From Ectopseudomonas mendocina (lineage in GTDB: Bacteria > Pseudomonadota > Gammaproteobacteria > Pseudomonadales > Pseudomonadaceae), in NCBI RefSeq assembly GCF_016008875.1, contig NZ_JADTQG010000021.1, positions 48,758-112,757 of the forward strand: a stretch of 64,000 nt of DNA, in the 5' to 3' direction. Shown here one piece after another: positions 51,877 to 60,319 of this stretch (position 1 is its first letter; each line of letters starts with the position of its first letter). A program made the position numbers and the translations under genes. Under the pieces are notes generated by a model. It was not told where the DNA came from. It ran no database searches and saw only the letters and a program-made list of their open reading frames with translations.

Positions 51877-54303
51877 ATGCCCCGATTCACTCCCGCCGCC
51901 CGGCCGCTGCTGCGCGCCGTGCAACTGGCCCTGTTCGGTCTGCCCCTGGCGCCGCTCGTTCTGCTGCCCGCTCCGGCTTATGCGCAGGAGCAGGGTGCTT
52001 TCGAATACAACATCGCTGCCGGCCCGCTCGATGCTGCACTGAGCCAGTTCGCTACGGCAGCCGGGGTGACGCTGTCGTTCGCCAGCACGCAGGTCAGCGG
52101 CTTGCAATCGCCGGGCTTGCAGGGGCGTTATGGTGTCGAGGAGGGATTGGTCTATCTGCTCGCCGGTAGTGGCTTGCAGGCGCAGCGCCAGGCCAATGGT
52201 GGCTATGTGCTGGTGAGTGCGGTGCCTGCCGGAGCTGTGGAGCTGACGCTGATGACCATTTCCGGCAAGGCGCCTGGCTCGACTACCGAGGGCACCGGCT
52301 CCTATACCACCGAGTCCTCCAGCAGCTCGACGCGCCTCAATCTGTCGCTCAAGGAGACGCCGCAATCCGTCACCGTGCTGACTCGCCAGCGCATGGAAGA
52401 TCAGAAACTCGACAACATCACCGATGCGCTGGACGCTACCACGGGAATCACGGTGATCCGGGAAAGCCTGGGGGCTGACAGCACCGTTTATCTGTCGCGC
52501 GGTTTTCCGGTCAACAACTTCGAGATCGATGGCGTACCGACCTCGTCGCGTATGGATAACTACACCCAGAATACGGCGATGTACGACCGCGTAGAGATCG
52601 TGCGCGGCGCCACTGGCCTGATCAGTGGCCTGGGCAATCCTTCGGCGACCATCAATCTGATTCGCAAGCGACCTTCCATCGAGCCTCGGGTACAGCTTTC
52701 GACCGAGGCTGGCAGTTGGGGGCGTTACGGTCTGGGCGTAGACGTTGGTGGTGCGCTGAATGAAAACGGCACGGTACGGGCGCGTTTGGTGCTCGACCAC
52801 AAGGACCAGCATGCCTGGCTGGATCGCTTCAGCCAGGAGGTGACCACTGGCTATGGGATAAGCGAGTTCGACCTGGCGGATGCGACGCTGCTGACGCTGG
52901 GCTTCAGCCACCAGGTCACTCATAGCACGGCGCCGATGCGTACCGGTTTTCCGTTGTTCACCACCGACGGTGGGCTTACGGACATCAAGCGCTCTTTTAA
53001 TACGGCACCAGATTGGAGCTACTACGACCGCCAGCAGAGCACGCTCTTCACGTCGATCGAGCAACACTTCGGCGACAACTGGAGCGGCAAGCTGGAATAC
53101 AGCTTCATGCGTAACGACTACGACACTGTGGTCACCTACATGGACGGTGAGATCGATGCAGCGACCGGTGAAGGCGCTTACATCATGCCGACGCGCTGGC
53201 AGGCAAAGCCCGAGCAGCACAACCTCGACGGTTATCTGACCGGTTCCTTCTCGCTATTCGGGCGCGAGCACGAGCTGATCAGCGGCGTCACGCTGTCGCG
53301 TCTCGAGGAGCGCGGCACGCCGAACTACGGCGGCTGGCAGACCTCCTGGGCAGGCTTCAGTGGCGATATCGACAATATCTACGCCTGGGACGGCAATATC
53401 CCCAAGCCGACTTTCACCAAGCGCGGCGATAGCGACCTGACCGAAACCCAGAACGCGGCTTACCTGGCGTCCCGCTGGCGATTGAGCGATCGCGCCAGCC
53501 TGATTCTCGGCTCTCGTGTGGTGGATTGGCAGCGTGACAGCGAGAGTCGGATCTACGGCGGGGCGACTACCAAAACCCGTCGTACCGAGACTGGCATCGT
53601 CATTCCCTACGCCGGCTTCGTCTATGACCTCAACGACGTATGGACGGCATATGCCAGCTATACGCAGATCTTCAACCCGCAATCGGCCTCGGTGCGTGAT
53701 GTCAACGGCTCGCCGCTCGATCCGCTGGAAGGCACCGGCTATGAACTGGGTTTGAAGGCCGGTTTCTACGACGGGCGCCTCAATACCAGCCTGGCGCTAT
53801 TCAAGGTCGAGCAGGACAACCTGGCAGTTGCCGACGGTAACCGACTGCAGCCCAATGGTTTCCAGGCCTACCGGCTGGAAAGCGGCACCACCAGCGAAGG
53901 TGTGGAACTGGAAATCAATGGTGAAGTCAGCGAGGGCTGGCAGCTCACCGGAGGCTATTCCTACAGCGTCAGCCGCAACTCCGATGATCGCCGCATCGTT
54001 ACCGAGATTCCGCGTAACAGCGTGAAGATCTTCACCACCTATCGTCTGTCCGGGGCTCTGGACAAGCTCACTGTCGGTGGTGGGGTGAACTGGCAGAGCC
54101 AGGTCGGTTACGACCTCAGTTATGCCACCACGCAAAGCAGTTATGCACTGGTTGGCTTGATGGCGCGCTATCAGCTCACGCCCGAGCTATCGGCCGCGGT
54201 GAACGTCAACAACCTATTCGACAAGGAGTACTACACCACCACAGCGGCAGGGCTGTACGGTGCTCCGCGCAATTTCATGACCTCTCTTAAATACAGCTTC
54301 TGA
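51877..54303 (+). CDS. TonB-dependent siderophore receptor with STN signalling domain (FpvA/FhuE/FoxA class)
   Basis: 808 residues from the ATG at 51877 after ATAAGGAAAACC. A signal peptide ends near PAPAYAQ; the STN domain follows (FEYNIAAGPLDAALSQFATAAGVTLSF ... GVEEGLVYLLAGSGLQAQ), then a plug (LKETPQSVTVLTRQRMEDQKLDNITDALDATTGITV; VEIVRGATGLISGLGNPSATINLIRKRP) and a barrel ending SLKYSF. The STN domain signals through the adjacent FecR/FecI pair, making a complete cell-surface signalling module. The plug and barrel pattern is that of ferripyoverdine/hydroxamate receptors; the actual ligand is unknown. Confidence 0.93.
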   Translation: MPRFTPAARPLLRAVQLALFGLPLAPLVLLPAPAYAQEQGAFEYNIAAGPLDAALSQFATAAGVTLSFASTQVSGLQSPGLQGRYGVEEGLVYLLAGSGLQAQRQANGGYVLVSAVPAGAVELTLMTISGKAPGSTTEGTGSYTTESSSSSTRLNLSLKETPQSVTVLTRQRMEDQKLDNITDALDATTGITVIRESLGADSTVYLSRGFPVNNFEIDGVPTSSRMDNYTQNTAMYDRVEIVRGATGLISGLGNPSATINLIRKRPSIEPRVQLSTEAGSWGRYGLGVDVGGALNENGTVRARLVLDHKDQHAWLDRFSQEVTTGYGISEFDLADATLLTLGFSHQVTHSTAPMRTGFPLFTTDGGLTDIKRSFNTAPDWSYYDRQQSTLFTSIEQHFGDNWSGKLEYSFMRNDYDTVVTYMDGEIDAATGEGAYIMPTRWQAKPEQHNLDGYLTGSFSLFGREHELISGVTLSRLEERGTPNYGGWQTSWAGFSGDIDNIYAWDGNIPKPTFTKRGDSDLTETQNAAYLASRWRLSDRASLILGSRVVDWQRDSESRIYGGATTKTRRTETGIVIPYAGFVYDLNDVWTAYASYTQIFNPQSASVRDVNGSPLDPLEGTGYELGLKAGFYDGRLNTSLALFKVEQDNLAVADGNRLQPNGFQAYRLESGTTSEGVELEINGEVSEGWQLTGGYSYSVSRNSDDRRIVTEIPRNSVKIFTTYRLSGALDKLTVGGGVNWQSQVGYDLSYATTQSSYALVGLMARYQLTPELSAAVNVNNLFDKEYYTTTAAGLYGAPRNFMTSLKYSF

Positions 54304-54462
54304 AGCGTGTCGTGAGTTGGCGCCTTTCACCGGGCGCTGGCTCGTGGCGAAAGTTTAAGCTTCTGAAATAACTGCTGACTTTTATGGCTGCTTTTACATT
54401 GAGAAGGCAAATAGCATTCACTACTATTCAGCCACTTTGCTTATCCACAAGAGGCTGGTCCC

Positions 54463-55464
54463 ATGAAGGCTCGCAACGCGCTGCTCGCTGCATTCACCCT
54501 CAGTACCCTGGCAACTGCCGTCCAGGCCGCCGACGAGGTGGTGGTTTACTCGTCGCGCATCGATGAACTGATCAAGCCGGTGTTCGATGCCTACACCGCC
54601 AAGACCGGGGTGCAGGTCAAGTTCATCACCGACAAGGAAGCGCCGCTGATGCAGCGGATCAAGGCCGAGGGCGAGAACGCCGTAGCCGACATGCTGATCA
54701 CCGTCGATGCCGGCAACCTCTGGCAGGCCGAGCAGATGGGCATCCTGCAGCCGACCCAGTCCGATGTGATCAAGGCCAACATCCCCGCCCAGTATCGCTC
54801 CAGCACCGACAGCTGGACCGGCCTGTCGCTGCGTGCGCGGACCATCTTCTACTCCACCGAGCGCGTCAAGCCGGAAGAACTGTCCACCTACGAGGCGCTG
54901 GCCGACAAGAACTGGGAAGGCCGTCTGTGCCTGCGCACCAGCAAGAAGGTCTACAACCAGTCGCTGACCGCCACCCTGATCGAAACCCACGGCGCCGAGA
55001 AGACCGAGGAACTCATCAAGGGCTGGGTCAACAACCTGGCCACCGACGTGTTCCCGGACGACACCGCGCTGCTGCAGGCCATTGATGCCGGACAGTGCGA
55101 CGTGGGCATCACCAACACCTACTACTACGGCCGCCTGCACAAGGAGCAGCCGGACCTGAAGGTCAAGCCCTTCTGGCCGAACCAGAACGACCGTGGCGTG
55201 CACGTCAACCTGGCCGGTGCCGGTGTGACCAAGCATGCACCGCATGCCGAGCAGGCCAAGAAACTGTTGGAGTGGATGACCACCCCGGAAGCGCAGAGCA
55301 TCTTCGCTGGCGTCAACCAGGAGTTCCCGGCCAACCCGGCCGTGGCGCCGTCTGAAGAAGTGGCCGCCTGGGGCACTTTCAAGGCCGACTCCATCGCCAC
55401 CGAAGTGGCGGGCAAGCGCCAGGCCGAAGCGACCATGCTGATGGATCGCGCCGGCTGGCAGTAA
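54463..55464 (+). CDS. Ferric iron ABC transporter, periplasmic binding protein (FbpA/FutA type)
   Basis: 333 residues with a signal peptide (MKARNALLAAFTLSTLATAVQA). The mature start EVVVYSSRIDELIKPVFDAYTAKTGVQVKF and the TNTYYYGRL segment, whose adjacent tyrosines coordinate Fe(III), mark the FbpA/FutA family. An AT-rich stretch just upstream (about 54400-54425) is only vaguely Fur-like. The permease gene follows, after a terminator-like hairpin. Orthologous position in P. aeruginosa is the gene pair just before gcvT1. Confidence 0.92.
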   Translation: MKARNALLAAFTLSTLATAVQAADEVVVYSSRIDELIKPVFDAYTAKTGVQVKFITDKEAPLMQRIKAEGENAVADMLITVDAGNLWQAEQMGILQPTQSDVIKANIPAQYRSSTDSWTGLSLRARTIFYSTERVKPEELSTYEALADKNWEGRLCLRTSKKVYNQSLTATLIETHGAEKTEELIKGWVNNLATDVFPDDTALLQAIDAGQCDVGITNTYYYGRLHKEQPDLKVKPFWPNQNDRGVHVNLAGAGVTKHAPHAEQAKKLLEWMTTPEAQSIFAGVNQEFPANPAVAPSEEVAAWGTFKADSIATEVAGKRQAEATMLMDRAGWQ

Positions 55465-55530
55465 GACCGTAACGATCAAGCTCGCGAGATCGTACCTTCG
55501 GTGGTTCACGCCGCTGCCGTTATACTGCGA

Positions 55531-55560
55531 CGCCCCGCCTAGCCGGGGCGTTGTCTTTTC
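55531..55560 (+). terminator. Hairpin between binding-protein and permease genes
   Basis: ACGCCCCG/CGGGGCGT stem with a short loop followed by TGTCTTTT. It probably lets more binding protein than permease be made. A TTATACT -10-like word at 55521-55527 just before it could be an internal promoter. Confidence 0.7.
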
Positions 55561-55578
55561 CGGAATCGAGGAATCCGC

Positions 55579-57195
55579 GTGCCGCATCCTGTCCAGCGTC
55601 GCTGGTATCCCATCGTTCTTGCCATCGCCGCCCTGGTGTTGATGCCGCTGTCGGTATTGCTGCTGAGCTGGCATGAGGTCGACCAGCAGATCTGGACGCA
55701 CTTGTGGCAGACGCAGATGGCGCGGCTGATCGGCAACACGCTGACCCTGGTGCTTGGTGTTGGTGTGGGCGTGACGCTGCTGGGCGTCAGCCTGGCCTGG
55801 CTAACCAGTCTCTGCGAATTCCCCGGTCGGCGCTGGCTGGACTGGGCATTGATGCTGCCTTTCGCCATTCCCGCCTACGTGCTGGCGTTCGTCTTCGTCG
55901 GCCTGCTGGATTTCGCCGGTCCGGTGCAGACGCTGCTGCGTGAGTGGTTCGGCAGCGGCCTGCGTCTGCCGCGGGTACGCTCCACTGGCGGGGTGATCAT
56001 CGTGCTGGTGCTGGTGTTCTACCCCTACGTCTACCTGCTCGCCCGTGGCGCCTTCCTGGCTCAGGGCAAGGGCCTGATGGAGGCGGCGCGGGTGCTCGGG
56101 CAGAGCCCCTGGCAAGCCTTCTGGCGCGTGGCGTTGCCGATGGCGCGCCCGGCCATCGGTGCCGGTTTGGCGCTGGCGGTCATGGAAACCCTGGCCGACT
56201 TCGGCGCGGTATCGGTGTTCAACTTCGATACCTTCACCACGGCGATTTACAAGACCTGGTACAGCTTCTACAGCCTGACCAGCGCGACCCAGCTGGCCAG
56301 CCTGCTGCTGCTGGCCGTGGCTCTGGTGCTCTACGGCGAGCGTCGCGCGCGCGGTGCAGCGCGGCCGGCCAACGAACGCCCGCGCGGCAAGGCGCTGTAT
56401 CACCTGCAGGGCTGGAAGGCCTTCGCTGCAAGCGCCTGGTGCGGTTTGGTGTTCGCCTGTGCCTTCGTCATTCCGCTGCTGCAGTTGCTGGTCTGGTTCT
56501 GGCAGCGCGGTCGCTTCGATCTCGACGAGCGCTACGCCGGGCTGATCCTGCACACCCTGTACCTGGGCGGTATGGCTGCGCTGATCACGGTCAGCGTGGC
56601 GATGCTGCTGGCCTTTGCCCGTCGCCAGGCGCCGACTCGCGGCGTGCGCGTCGGTGTGGCGCTGGGCAATCTGGGCTATGCCTTGCCGGGTTCGGTGCTG
56701 GCGGTGGCGATCATGCTGGCGTTCAGCTTTCTCGATCGCGAGTTGGTGATTCCGCTGTCCAGTGCATTGGGCGGCGCCGGCAAGCCGCTGCTGTTGGGCA
56801 GCCTGTCGGCGCTGCTGGTGGCCTATCTGATCCGCTTCATGGCGGTGGCCTACGGGCCGTTGGAAACCAGCCTGGCGCGCATCCGCCCGTCGCTGCCGGA
56901 GGCCTCGCGCAGTCTTGGTGTTGGCGGCTTCGGCCTGTTCTTCAAGGTCTACCTGCCGCTGCTGCTGCCGGGCACCCTGTCGGCCGCGCTGCTGGTGTTC
57001 GTCGATGTGCTCAAGGAGATGCCTGCGACCCTGCTGATGCGTCCGTTCGGCTGGGACACCCTGTCGGTGCGCGTATTCGAAATGACCAGCGAAGGCGAAT
57101 GGGCACGCGCTGCGTTGCCGGCCCTGACCCTGGTGCTGGTCGGTCTGCTGCCGGTGATCCTGCTGATCCGCCGCTCGGCTCGCAGTTTCGGTTGA
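55579..57195 (+). CDS. Ferric iron ABC transporter, fused permease (FbpB type)
   Basis: 538 residues from a GTG at 55579. About 12 membrane segments in two homologous halves, each with a cytoplasmic coupling loop: EAARVLGQSPWQAFWRVALPMARPAIGAG and EASRSLGVGGFGLFFKVYLPLLLPG. It forms the membrane channel for the FbpA-type binding protein upstream. No ATPase gene follows within the window; gcvT comes next, so the energising subunit must be encoded elsewhere or shared. Confidence 0.92.
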   Translation: MPHPVQRRWYPIVLAIAALVLMPLSVLLLSWHEVDQQIWTHLWQTQMARLIGNTLTLVLGVGVGVTLLGVSLAWLTSLCEFPGRRWLDWALMLPFAIPAYVLAFVFVGLLDFAGPVQTLLREWFGSGLRLPRVRSTGGVIIVLVLVFYPYVYLLARGAFLAQGKGLMEAARVLGQSPWQAFWRVALPMARPAIGAGLALAVMETLADFGAVSVFNFDTFTTAIYKTWYSFYSLTSATQLASLLLLAVALVLYGERRARGAARPANERPRGKALYHLQGWKAFAASAWCGLVFACAFVIPLLQLLVWFWQRGRFDLDERYAGLILHTLYLGGMAALITVSVAMLLAFARRQAPTRGVRVGVALGNLGYALPGSVLAVAIMLAFSFLDRELVIPLSSALGGAGKPLLLGSLSALLVAYLIRFMAVAYGPLETSLARIRPSLPEASRSLGVGGFGLFFKVYLPLLLPGTLSAALLVFVDVLKEMPATLLMRPFGWDTLSVRVFEMTSEGEWARAALPALTLVLVGLLPVILLIRRSARSFG

Positions 57196-57285
57196 AAGCC
57201 TATGGTTCCGGGTCTGGTCTGACACAGATCAAGGCTAGGAGCACTGCGCGACCTTTGGTCAGATGACCCCCGCAGACCTTGCGGC

Positions 57286-57291
57286 TACAAT
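57286..57291 (+). promoter_or_regulatory. Probable -10 element of the gcvT transcription unit
   Basis: TACAAT, 208 bases before the gcvT start, predicts a transcription start near 57298, just ahead of the first hairpin of the leader. No good -35 is seen at normal spacing, which suggests an activator. Confidence 0.45.
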
Positions 57292-57299
57292 GCGCGCCA

Positions 57300-57493
57300 T
57301 TCGCGAGTCGGGGTAACCCGACAGGCGTGCCGAGAAGCGTCGCCGAGGCAGCCAGTGCAAGGCGCGGGCAGGTGAGAAAGCGCAGTGTGCTTCTGCACAT
57401 GAGCATTTCGAGCCGGCCTGCAACGCAGCAATGGCAACGCAGGTAGCTTCTCGGGGTCTGAATCGCTTCGCCAAGCCCGGAAGGAGACAACCC
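57300..57493 (+). ncRNA. Structured 5' leader of gcvT
   Basis: Several stems are readable: GTCGGG-GTAA-CCCGAC (57307-57322, a GNRA-type loop); a closing helix CCGAGAAGC (57330-57338) with GCTTCTCGG (57446-57454); inside it GTGTGC-TTCT-GCACAT (57385-57400) and CCTGC (57417-57421) with GCAGG (57439-57443). The ribosome site AAGGAG follows 27 bases after the closing helix. The conserved words of the glycine aptamer are absent. This looks like a multi-branch regulatory RNA of unknown class. Confidence 0.6.
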
Positions 57494-58591
57494 ATGGGAC
57501 AGCGCACCCCCCTCTATGATCTGCACGTGGCGCTGGGGGCCAAGATGGTGGACTTCGGCGGCTGGGACATGCCGCTGCACTACGGTTCGCAAGTGGAGGA
57601 GCATCATCAGGTGCGCCGCGACTGCGGCGTGTTCGACGTCTCGCACATGTGCGTGGTGGACCTGAGCGGCAGCCAGGCGCAAGCCTACCTGCAGCGTCTG
57701 CTGGCCAACGACGTGGCTCGTCTGCAAAGCCCGGGCAAGGCGCTGTACAGCGCCATGCTCAACGAGCAGGGCGGGGTGATCGACGACCTGATCGTCTACC
57801 TCACCGGCTCTTCTTCCCAGGAGCAGGGCTACCGCCTGGTGGTCAACGCCGGTACCCGTGACAAGGACCTGGCGTGGATGCACGCCCAAGCTGGCGACTT
57901 CGATGTACAGCTGCGCGAGCGTCGCGATCTGGCCATGCTCGCCATTCAGGGGCCGAAGGCCCGGGCGCGGGTCTCCGAGCTGCTGACCCAGGCGCGTGCG
58001 GCGCTTATCCACGAACTCAAGCCGTTCCAGGGCCTGCCCGAGGGCGACTGGTTCATCGCCCGTACCGGTTATACCGGCGAAGATGGCCTGGAGATCGTGC
58101 TGCCGGTGGCCGAGGCGGTGTCCTTCCTCAACGAGCTGGTCGGGGCGGGTATTTCGCCTATCGGCCTAGGCGCCCGCGACACCCTGCGCCTTGAGGCGGG
58201 CATGAATCTCTACGGCCAGGACATGGACGAGCAGGTCAGCCCGCTGGCGGCCAACATGGCCTGGACCATCGCCTGGGAGCCAGCCGCGCGTGACTTCATC
58301 GGCCGCCCGGCGCTGGAGGCGCAACGCGCCGCCGGTTGCCCGAGCAAACTGGTGGGCCTGGTGCTGGAAGAGCGTGGCGTGCTGCGCGCGCATCAGGTCG
58401 TGCGCGTCGAAGGCCTCGGCGAGGGTGAGATCACCAGTGGCAGCTTCTCGCCGACGCTGAACAAATCCATCGCGCTGGCACGGGTGCCGGCGGCGACCGG
58501 GGATCGGGCCGAGGTGGAGATTCGCGGCAAGTGGTACCCGGTACGGGTGGTCAAGCCGAGCTTCGTGCGCCACGGCAAAACGCTAATTTGA
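57494..58591 (+). CDS. gcvT: Glycine cleavage system T protein (aminomethyltransferase)
   Basis: 365 residues from the ATG at 57494 (MGQRTPLYDLHVALGAKMVDFGGWDMPLHYGS), which follows AAGGAG. It transfers the methylene group from the H-protein aminomethyl arm to THF. The folate-binding DVSHMCVVDLSGSQA region, the ARTGYTGEDGLEI motif and GLGARDTLRLEAGMNLYGQDMD are intact. gcvH follows after 94 bp. No gcvP follows in this window. Confidence 0.96.
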   Translation: MGQRTPLYDLHVALGAKMVDFGGWDMPLHYGSQVEEHHQVRRDCGVFDVSHMCVVDLSGSQAQAYLQRLLANDVARLQSPGKALYSAMLNEQGGVIDDLIVYLTGSSSQEQGYRLVVNAGTRDKDLAWMHAQAGDFDVQLRERRDLAMLAIQGPKARARVSELLTQARAALIHELKPFQGLPEGDWFIARTGYTGEDGLEIVLPVAEAVSFLNELVGAGISPIGLGARDTLRLEAGMNLYGQDMDEQVSPLAANMAWTIAWEPAARDFIGRPALEAQRAAGCPSKLVGLVLEERGVLRAHQVVRVEGLGEGEITSGSFSPTLNKSIALARVPAATGDRAEVEIRGKWYPVRVVKPSFVRHGKTLI

Positions 58592-58685
58592 ATGATCGGG
58601 CCGCGGCGCTGGCTTTCCCTTCTGCCGCGGCCTGCTAAATTGTCCTGACGGCCCGCTTGCCGTCATCGCTTACGAGGAAAGACAC

Positions 58686-59075
58686 ATGAGCAATATCCCC
58701 GCCGATCTGCGTTATGCCGCCAGCCATGAGTGGGCTCGTCTGGAAGCTGACGGTAGCGTGACCGTGGGCATTTCCGACCACGCCCAGGAAGCCCTTGGCG
58801 ACGTGGTGTTCATCGAGCTGCCGGAAGTCGGCAAGCAACTGAACGCTGGCCAGGAAGCTGGTGTGGTGGAGTCGGTCAAGGCTGCCTCCGACATCTACGC
58901 GCCGGTTGGCGGCGAGGTGATCGCAATCAACGAAGCGCTGGCCGACAGCCCGGAAAGCGTCAACAGTGACCCCTACGGCAGCTGGTTCTTCAAGCTCAAA
59001 CCGAGCGATGCCGGCGAGCTGGACAAGCTGCTGGACGCCGCGGCTTATGAGGCTGCCGCTGACGCCGACGCCTGA
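58686..59075 (+). CDS. gcvH: Glycine cleavage system H protein
   Basis: 129 residues, lipoyl carrier of the glycine cleavage complex. The lipoylation Lys is Lys65 in ESVKAASD. N terminus MSNIPADLRYAASHEWARLEADGSVTVGISDHAQEALGD is standard. The gene is terminated by an intrinsic hairpin, so the gcvTH unit ends here. Confidence 0.97.
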   Translation: MSNIPADLRYAASHEWARLEADGSVTVGISDHAQEALGDVVFIELPEVGKQLNAGQEAGVVESVKAASDIYAPVGGEVIAINEALADSPESVNSDPYGSWFFKLKPSDAGELDKLLDAAAYEAAADADA

Positions 59076-59090
59076 TCGGCGCGATGTTGA

Positions 59091-59118
59091 AAGAACCCGC
59101 TGCGGCGGGTTTTTTCGT
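59091..59118 (+). terminator. Intrinsic terminator of gcvH
   Basis: AACCCGC-TGCG-GCGGGTT followed by TTTTCGTTC, 16 bp after the stop. Clear Rho-independent terminator. Confidence 0.9.
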
Positions 59119-59245
59119 TCTTGTGGCAAGGCTAGATCCGCCGGCTGCAGGCTCCGCGAGCGCAGCGGTGCGCCGAAACGCGCCTTGCCAGGCAGACCTG
59201 CTAAATGAAATGAAACAAATCGAATAAGCCGGAAGCATGGGCGAC

Positions 59246-59259
59246 TTGATGCAGATCAA
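59246..59259. promoter_or_regulatory. ANR/FNR box upstream of cytochrome c peroxidase
   Basis: TTGAT-GCAG-ATCAA is a perfect match to the ANR/FNR/DNR palindrome TTGATNNNNATCAA. If centred at -41.5 it puts the transcription start near 59294, 36 bases before the ATG at 59330, a normal class II activator arrangement. Confidence 0.88.
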
Positions 59260-59329
59260 GCCGCACCGGGTTGGCGCTGGGCATGGTCGAGGCATAACCA
59301 GATCAGCCAATACCTGAGGAGATACCCAC

Positions 59330-60319
59330 ATGCGCACTCTGAGCCTGATGGCCGGATTGTGCCTGGGCGCCAGCGCCTGGGCCACCGTACCGGCCGACGA
59401 ACCCGTCCAGCCCATCGCCCCCGCCGAGATCACCGACCCCGCGAAAGTAGAGCTGGGCAAACAGCTATTCTTCGACCCGCGCCTGTCGCGCTCGGGATTC
59501 ATTTCCTGCAACTCCTGCCACAACCTGTCGATGGGCGGCAGCGACAACCTGCCCAGCTCCATCGGCCATGCCTGGCAGCAGGGACCGATCAACTCGCCCA
59601 CGGTGCTCAACTCCAGCCTCAACCTGGCGCAGTTCTGGGATGGCCGCGCCGCCGACCTCAAGGAGCAGGCCGCCGGGCCCATCGCCAACCCGATGGAGAT
59701 GGCCTTCACCCACATTCTCGCCCTCGACGTGCTGCGCTCGATCCCGCAGTACCGGGAGTCGTTCAAGGCCGTGTACAAGCACGACGAGATCACCCTCGAT
59801 GAGGTGACCGATGCCATCGCCGAGTTCGAAAAGACCCTGGTCACGCCCAACTCGCGTTTCGACCTGTGGCTCAAGGGCGACAAGCAAGCCATTACCAAGG
59901 TCGAGTTGGAGGGCTACGAGCTGTTCAAGTCCATCGGTTGCGTGGCCTGCCACAACGGCCCGGCGCTGGGCGGCAACTCGTTCCAGAAGATGGGGCTGGT
60001 CGAGCCCTATGAAACCAGCAACCCGGCCGAAGGCGTGGCCGGCCTGACCGGCAAGGATGCCGACCGCTTCAAGTTCAAGGTGCCGACCCTGCGCAACGTC
60101 GAGCTGACCTATCCCTACTTCCACGACGGTGCCTACTGGAAGCTGGAGGAGTCGGTGGACATCATGGCGCGCCTGCAGCTCGGGCGTAAGCTCAGCGAAG
60201 GCGAGATCGGCAAGATCACCGCCTTCCTCAAGACCCTGACGGGCGAGCAGCCGAGCTTTGCCCTGCCGATCCTGCCGCCGTCGAACAACGATACGCCGCG
60301 GCCACAGCCGTTCGACTGA
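59330..60319 (+). CDS. ccpA: Di-haem cytochrome c peroxidase
   Basis: 329 residues with a signal peptide (MRTLSLMAGLCLGASAWA). Two CxxCH haem sites: CNSCH (Cys60-His64) for the low-potential peroxidatic haem and CVACH (Cys204-His208) for the electron-entry haem. The FWDGRAADLKEQAAGPIANPMEM region and the FKVPTLRNVELTYPYFHDGAYWKLEE segment are typical. It reduces periplasmic H2O2 using cytochrome c or azurin. The ANR box upstream agrees with low-oxygen induction known for this enzyme. Confidence 0.93.
   Translation: MRTLSLMAGLCLGASAWATVPADEPVQPIAPAEITDPAKVELGKQLFFDPRLSRSGFISCNSCHNLSMGGSDNLPSSIGHAWQQGPINSPTVLNSSLNLAQFWDGRAADLKEQAAGPIANPMEMAFTHILALDVLRSIPQYRESFKAVYKHDEITLDEVTDAIAEFEKTLVTPNSRFDLWLKGDKQAITKVELEGYELFKSIGCVACHNGPALGGNSFQKMGLVEPYETSNPAEGVAGLTGKDADRFKFKVPTLRNVELTYPYFHDGAYWKLEESVDIMARLQLGRKLSEGEIGKITAFLKTLTGEQPSFALPILPPSNNDTPRPQPFD

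Noticed and set aside
54400..54425. Fur box before the ferric binding protein gene
   Set aside because: Only about half the consensus positions match, too few to call.
57300..57493. Glycine riboswitch before gcvT
   Set aside because: The conserved aptamer core words and tandem architecture are absent; the region is reported as a structured leader of unknown class instead.
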